A stretch of 64,000 nucleotides of DNA from Pseudorasbora parva. Lineage: Eukaryota > Chordata > Actinopteri > Cypriniformes > Gobionidae. A program made the translations under genes and the position numbers. Shown here piece by piece: positions 61,099 to 64,000 of this stretch; position 1 is the stretch's first letter, and the number at the start of each line of letters is the position of its first letter. Location of the stretch: assembly GCF_024679245.1 (NCBI RefSeq), contig NC_090186.1, forward strand, positions 42,130,569-42,194,568. The letters run 5' to 3'. Below the pieces are notes generated by a model. It was not told the origin of the DNA and ran no database searches. It worked only from the letters and a program-made list of their open reading frames with translations.

Positions 61099-61770
61099 TT
61101 AAAGGACAACTCCGGTGAGAAATGACCCTTGGGGTAATTAACAGATGGTGGTTACCGAGTAGATCTTCTGTGGGATGCGTTTTCATGAAAATCAAATGTA
61201 AAGAGTTTTATCTCTAAAAACAGATTTGAGCGACGAACGCTGTGCTAAGTGATGAACTGTTACTTGGAATCTCATATGGGCCATTGTTTCCGGAAGAAAG
61301 CACTGAACGCAGTAGAGAGAGAGAAAAAAAAAAACTCCATGTAATTAGATTTCACAAACTTAATTCCTATCGACCAGCTCACTTAGCACAGCGTTCGTGG
61401 CTCTAGTCATCGAGACTGTTTTCCAAGATGGCTGCTGTCCGTGAACGCATAATGGACTGTCTTTATAAAGTATCTTCTTATTAAACTGTTTGTACTCTTA
61501 CAAAGTTCTCAATGCTTCAGTTTGCATGTAGGGACCCTCATCATGCTGCCGTGTTACTGTGAGGCTATTTTGAGCCTTGTTAGTCGTATTAGCTAGCGAT
61601 TTAATTTCACTTATTCCATGCCCCATAGACAAACATTATAAGCTAATCTGTGTTTAGAGATTAAACTCTTTACATTTGATTTTCATGAAACCGCATCCCA
61701 GAGAACGATCTACTCGGTAACCATCTGTTAATTACCCCTAGGGTCATTTCTCACCGGAGTTGTCCTTTAA
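61099..61770. mobile_element. TTAA-flanked foldback element
   Basis: Arms of about 130 bp, from AGGACAACTCCGGTGAGAAA through 'accgagtagatc' and 'gaaaatcaaatgtaaagag', are mirrored at the right ('ctctttacatttgattttc' and so on). TTAA stands outside both ends (61099-61102 and 61767-61770). Confidence 0.88.
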
Positions 61771-61838
61771 GCGCAAGTTGATTCGTGTAGCACTGTAAAC
61801 CGAAAGCTAGTATTTTAGTCTATAAATATTTAAATATG

Positions 61839-62201
61839 CACTGTAAAAAAAAAGGTTGTTTTTTGTTGGTTTAACCTAAAAAAGTAAGTAACCTGGTTGC
61901 CTTAAAATTTTGAGTTTATTGAAATTAAAAATTTGAGTTGATACAATGAAGGAAATTTGAATAATAAATAGAAACTCAAACTATTTTTGTATCTGAACCA
62001 CATACAAATTTGATAAATCATGAAAATAGCACTATTTGGCATGTTTCACTGCATCATAAGAAATAAATCACACACAATTACCCAATATGCTTAAAAATCT
62101 TTTAAGAATATTTTAATAAAGGTTGTCAAATCTCAAAAAATGTTCATTGTATAATTTTAAGGCAACCAGGTAACTTTTTTTCGAAATAATATTTTACAGT
62201 G
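61839..62201 (-). mobile_element. CACTG...CAGTG foldback MITE, copy 2
   Basis: It matches 34566-34961 in opposite orientation ('aaaatagcactatttggca', 'tgtttcactgcatcat', 'ttacccaatatgctt'). The arms share 'cctggttgccttaaaatt' and its complement. Confidence 0.85.
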
Positions 62202-62460
62202 TGGATATTTTTATTACATAAATGCACCGCTTCAGAAGGCCTTTATTAACCCCCAGAGCTGTGTGGATCAGTTATATGATGGTTAGATGCACTTTTATGG
62301 ACCGACAAGGCACTGGCATTATAAAGCTGGGAAGAGCCAGGACTTTTTAAATATAAATTTAAATAACTCAGATTTTATTCATTTGAAAAAAGAATGTCAT
62401 ATACACTTGGGATGACTTGAGGGTGAGTAAATCATGGGCTATTTTTCATTTGTAGGTGAA

Positions 62461-62535
62461 CTACAATTTACATTTTGATAATAATAAATAAGGGAAGACT
62501 TGAAAACCCAGTTTGTGAACCAAAGGCCAACCTAG
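62461..62535 (+). repeat. Third, partial copy of the arm unique sequence
   Basis: 'caatttacattttgataat' then 'aagggaagacttgaaaaccc' and 'agtttgtgaaccaaaggcc' match 59276-59335 in the same orientation with a small insertion. It lies inside the loop. Confidence 0.85.
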
Positions 62536-62589
62536 AGGAAAGGAAAATCAAACCTGAGATCTCCTTCTCAACTCACATCTTTCTCCTAG

Positions 62590-62960
62590 ACAGAAATGAG
62601 ATCAAGTGAACATCAAATTGAGACATAAGGTCTCAATAAGTCTCCTGCTTCTCACATGTTTATCCTGAGACAAAAAATGACATTCTCTCATGTTTATCTT
62701 CTCTAAAGTTTCATAAGAGATCTCAACAACATCACACACTGTGCTCTGATTTGTCTCCTTGGCTAGAGAGACTGGATTGCTCATATGTGTCTCCTCTAAA
62801 ATTTCAGAAGGGATCTCAACAGTATTGCATGCTGTGCTCAGACATTTCTCTTCAGCTAGATACTCTGGAACTCTCACTTTTGTCACCTCTAAAAAGGTTC
62901 ATAAAAGATCTCAATAACATCACACATTGTGCTCAGAATATTCTCCTTAGTTAGTCTCTG
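62590..62960 (-). repeat. Tandem repeat of about 96 bp with an open frame
   Basis: Three to four units marked by 'ctctaaa.tttcagaagggat', 'ctcaacagtattgcatgctg' and 'tgctcagacatttctc' variants repeat at roughly 92-96 bp. On the minus strand 62602-62886 stays open for 94 codons through two or three units, giving VEIPSEILEETHMSNP and VEISYETLEKINMREC at matching positions. The outer unit carries stops. It could be a degraded coding repeat or chance. Confidence 0.7.
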
Positions 62961-62984
62961 GCACTCTCAAATTTGTCAAACAAA

Positions 62985-63495
62985 TGTTGGTCACTTTTTC
63001 AAAACTCTTCACAGAGTGATCACAACTTCAGTCTGTGCAAGCTAAACTGTGGATCATTGGCACTTGATTTGAGACATGAATTAAGTGTTTTGTTAGTTTG
63101 GAGAACAAGTTTTGAAAATGACCAAAGTATTGAGAAATGTGTCCTAGCGATTGTAAAAACTGTAATTTAGTTTAATTTGGCTGGTCAAATCCCAGCATCT
63201 TCTCTAGTTTATTTGAGAAGGGTTCTGCCACATTGGTAGTTTGAGCTCTATTGGCCTGTGGTTCACAAACTGGTTTTTCAAGTCTTCCCTTATTGAAATG
63301 TAAATTGTGAGTGGGGGGTTGTGGGGGTTGAGGAGAGAAACACACAGGCGTCATGATTTACTATCTAACAGGGGACCTGAGTCAGTGTGTGTGTAACATA
63401 TTCACTATTCAATAGTGACCTGCATTTAATACATTAGAGAGATATTTCTGCTTGATTTAACCCTTTAAACTCAGGTATTGCTGTAAAAACTCTAA
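62985..63495 (-). repeat. Right inner arm of large inverted repeat
   Basis: This is the complement of 59088-59640. It contains the identical 60-codon ORF (63172-63354, minus) and the border word 'gtaaaaactgta' at about 63153-63164. Beyond 63490 it continues into full satellite monomers, where the left arm has a truncated one. Confidence 0.92.
63172..63354 (-). CDS. 60-codon ORF in right arm, function unknown
   Basis: Encodes the same 60 residues as 59230-59412. See that entry for the reasons for doubt. Confidence 0.2.
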   Translation of the reverse strand: MTPVCFSPQPPQPPTHNLHFNKGRLEKPVCEPQANRAQTTNVAEPFSNKLEKMLGFDQPN

Positions 63496-64000
63496 ATCTT
63501 TGCAGTGTGTTTATGACAGCAAGAAATGTCACAGCAAACACACAGGCGTCGTGATTTACTATCTAACAGGGGACTTGAGTCAGTGTGTGTGTAACGTAAT
63601 CACTATTCAATAATGACCTGCAATTAATACATTAGAGTGCTATTTATGCTTGATTTAACCCTTTAAACTCAGTTATTGCTGTAAAAACTCTAAATCTTTG
63701 CAGTGTGTTTGTGATGATAAGAAATGTCACAGCAAACACACAGGCGTCGTGATTTACTATCTAACAGGGGACTTGAGTCAGTGTGTGTGTAACGTAATCA
63801 CTATTCAATAATGACCTGCAATTAATACATTAGAGAGCTATTTCTGCTTGATTTAAGTCTTTAAACTCAGTTATTGCTGTAAAAACTCTAAATCTTTGCA
63901 GTGTGTTTATGACAGCAAGAAATGTCACAGCAAACACACAGGCGTCGTGATTTACTATCTAACAGGGGACTTGAGTCAGTGTGTGTGTAACGTAATCACT
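63355..64000 (-). repeat. 198-bp satellite, inverted array (continues past window)
   Basis: The complement marker ctatctaac occurs at 63361, 63559, 63757 and 63955, again exactly 198 bp apart. Sequence and monomer register equal those of the left array but on the opposite strand. At least three full monomers are present and the array is open at the window edge. Confidence 0.97.

Overview
This is vertebrate, specifically teleost, nuclear DNA, most likely from a cyprinid (carp or zebrafish relatives). The signs are multi-exon coding sequence with GT-AG introns, long (TC)n, (AC)n and (TA)n microsatellites, a tRNA-Ala-headed SINE with an L2-like tail, and many short non-autonomous DNA transposons of kinds abundant in cyprinids. 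The species assignment is inferred from repeat style. No search could be run. Host genes are sparse and most of the window is transposon-derived or anonymous non-coding DNA.

Layout. 1-6809 (+): the last five coding exons of a K+-dependent Na+/Ca2+ exchanger (SLC24 family, best fit slc24a4), with introns full of nested transposons. 6810-28900: intergenic, with TTAA-flanked, Tc1/mariner and PIF/Harbinger-like elements, a 41-bp minisatellite with an 82-bp higher-order period (11.5-12.9 kb), and an inverted pair of Harbinger-like elements each carrying a Myb/SANT-like mini-ORF (18.1-19.25 kb). 29011-29961 (-): an intact single-exon tmem121 coding sequence, with three tandem copies of a roughly 275-bp unit in its 5' flank (30.0-30.9 kb). 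31.0-57.5 kb: no convincing host gene. It holds hAT, Tc1 and Harbinger-like fossils, including a hAT element with a perfect 8-bp target duplication inside a (TA)n tract, and two opposed copies of one Tc1 family at 44-45 and 49-50 kb. 57.5-64.0 kb: a 198-bp satellite in two opposite-facing arrays around a loop of about 3.7 kb. The inner arms are near-identical and the right array runs off the window.

The two host genes are functionally unrelated membrane proteins: an ion exchanger and a multi-pass protein of uncertain biochemical role. Both human orthologues lie on 14q32, which supports the slc24a4 assignment over slc24a3. No RNA gene, CRISPR array or operon is present. The least ordinary structures are the 198-bp inverted satellite, the 82-bp higher-order minisatellite, the paired Harbinger-like elements and the tandem units upstream of tmem121.
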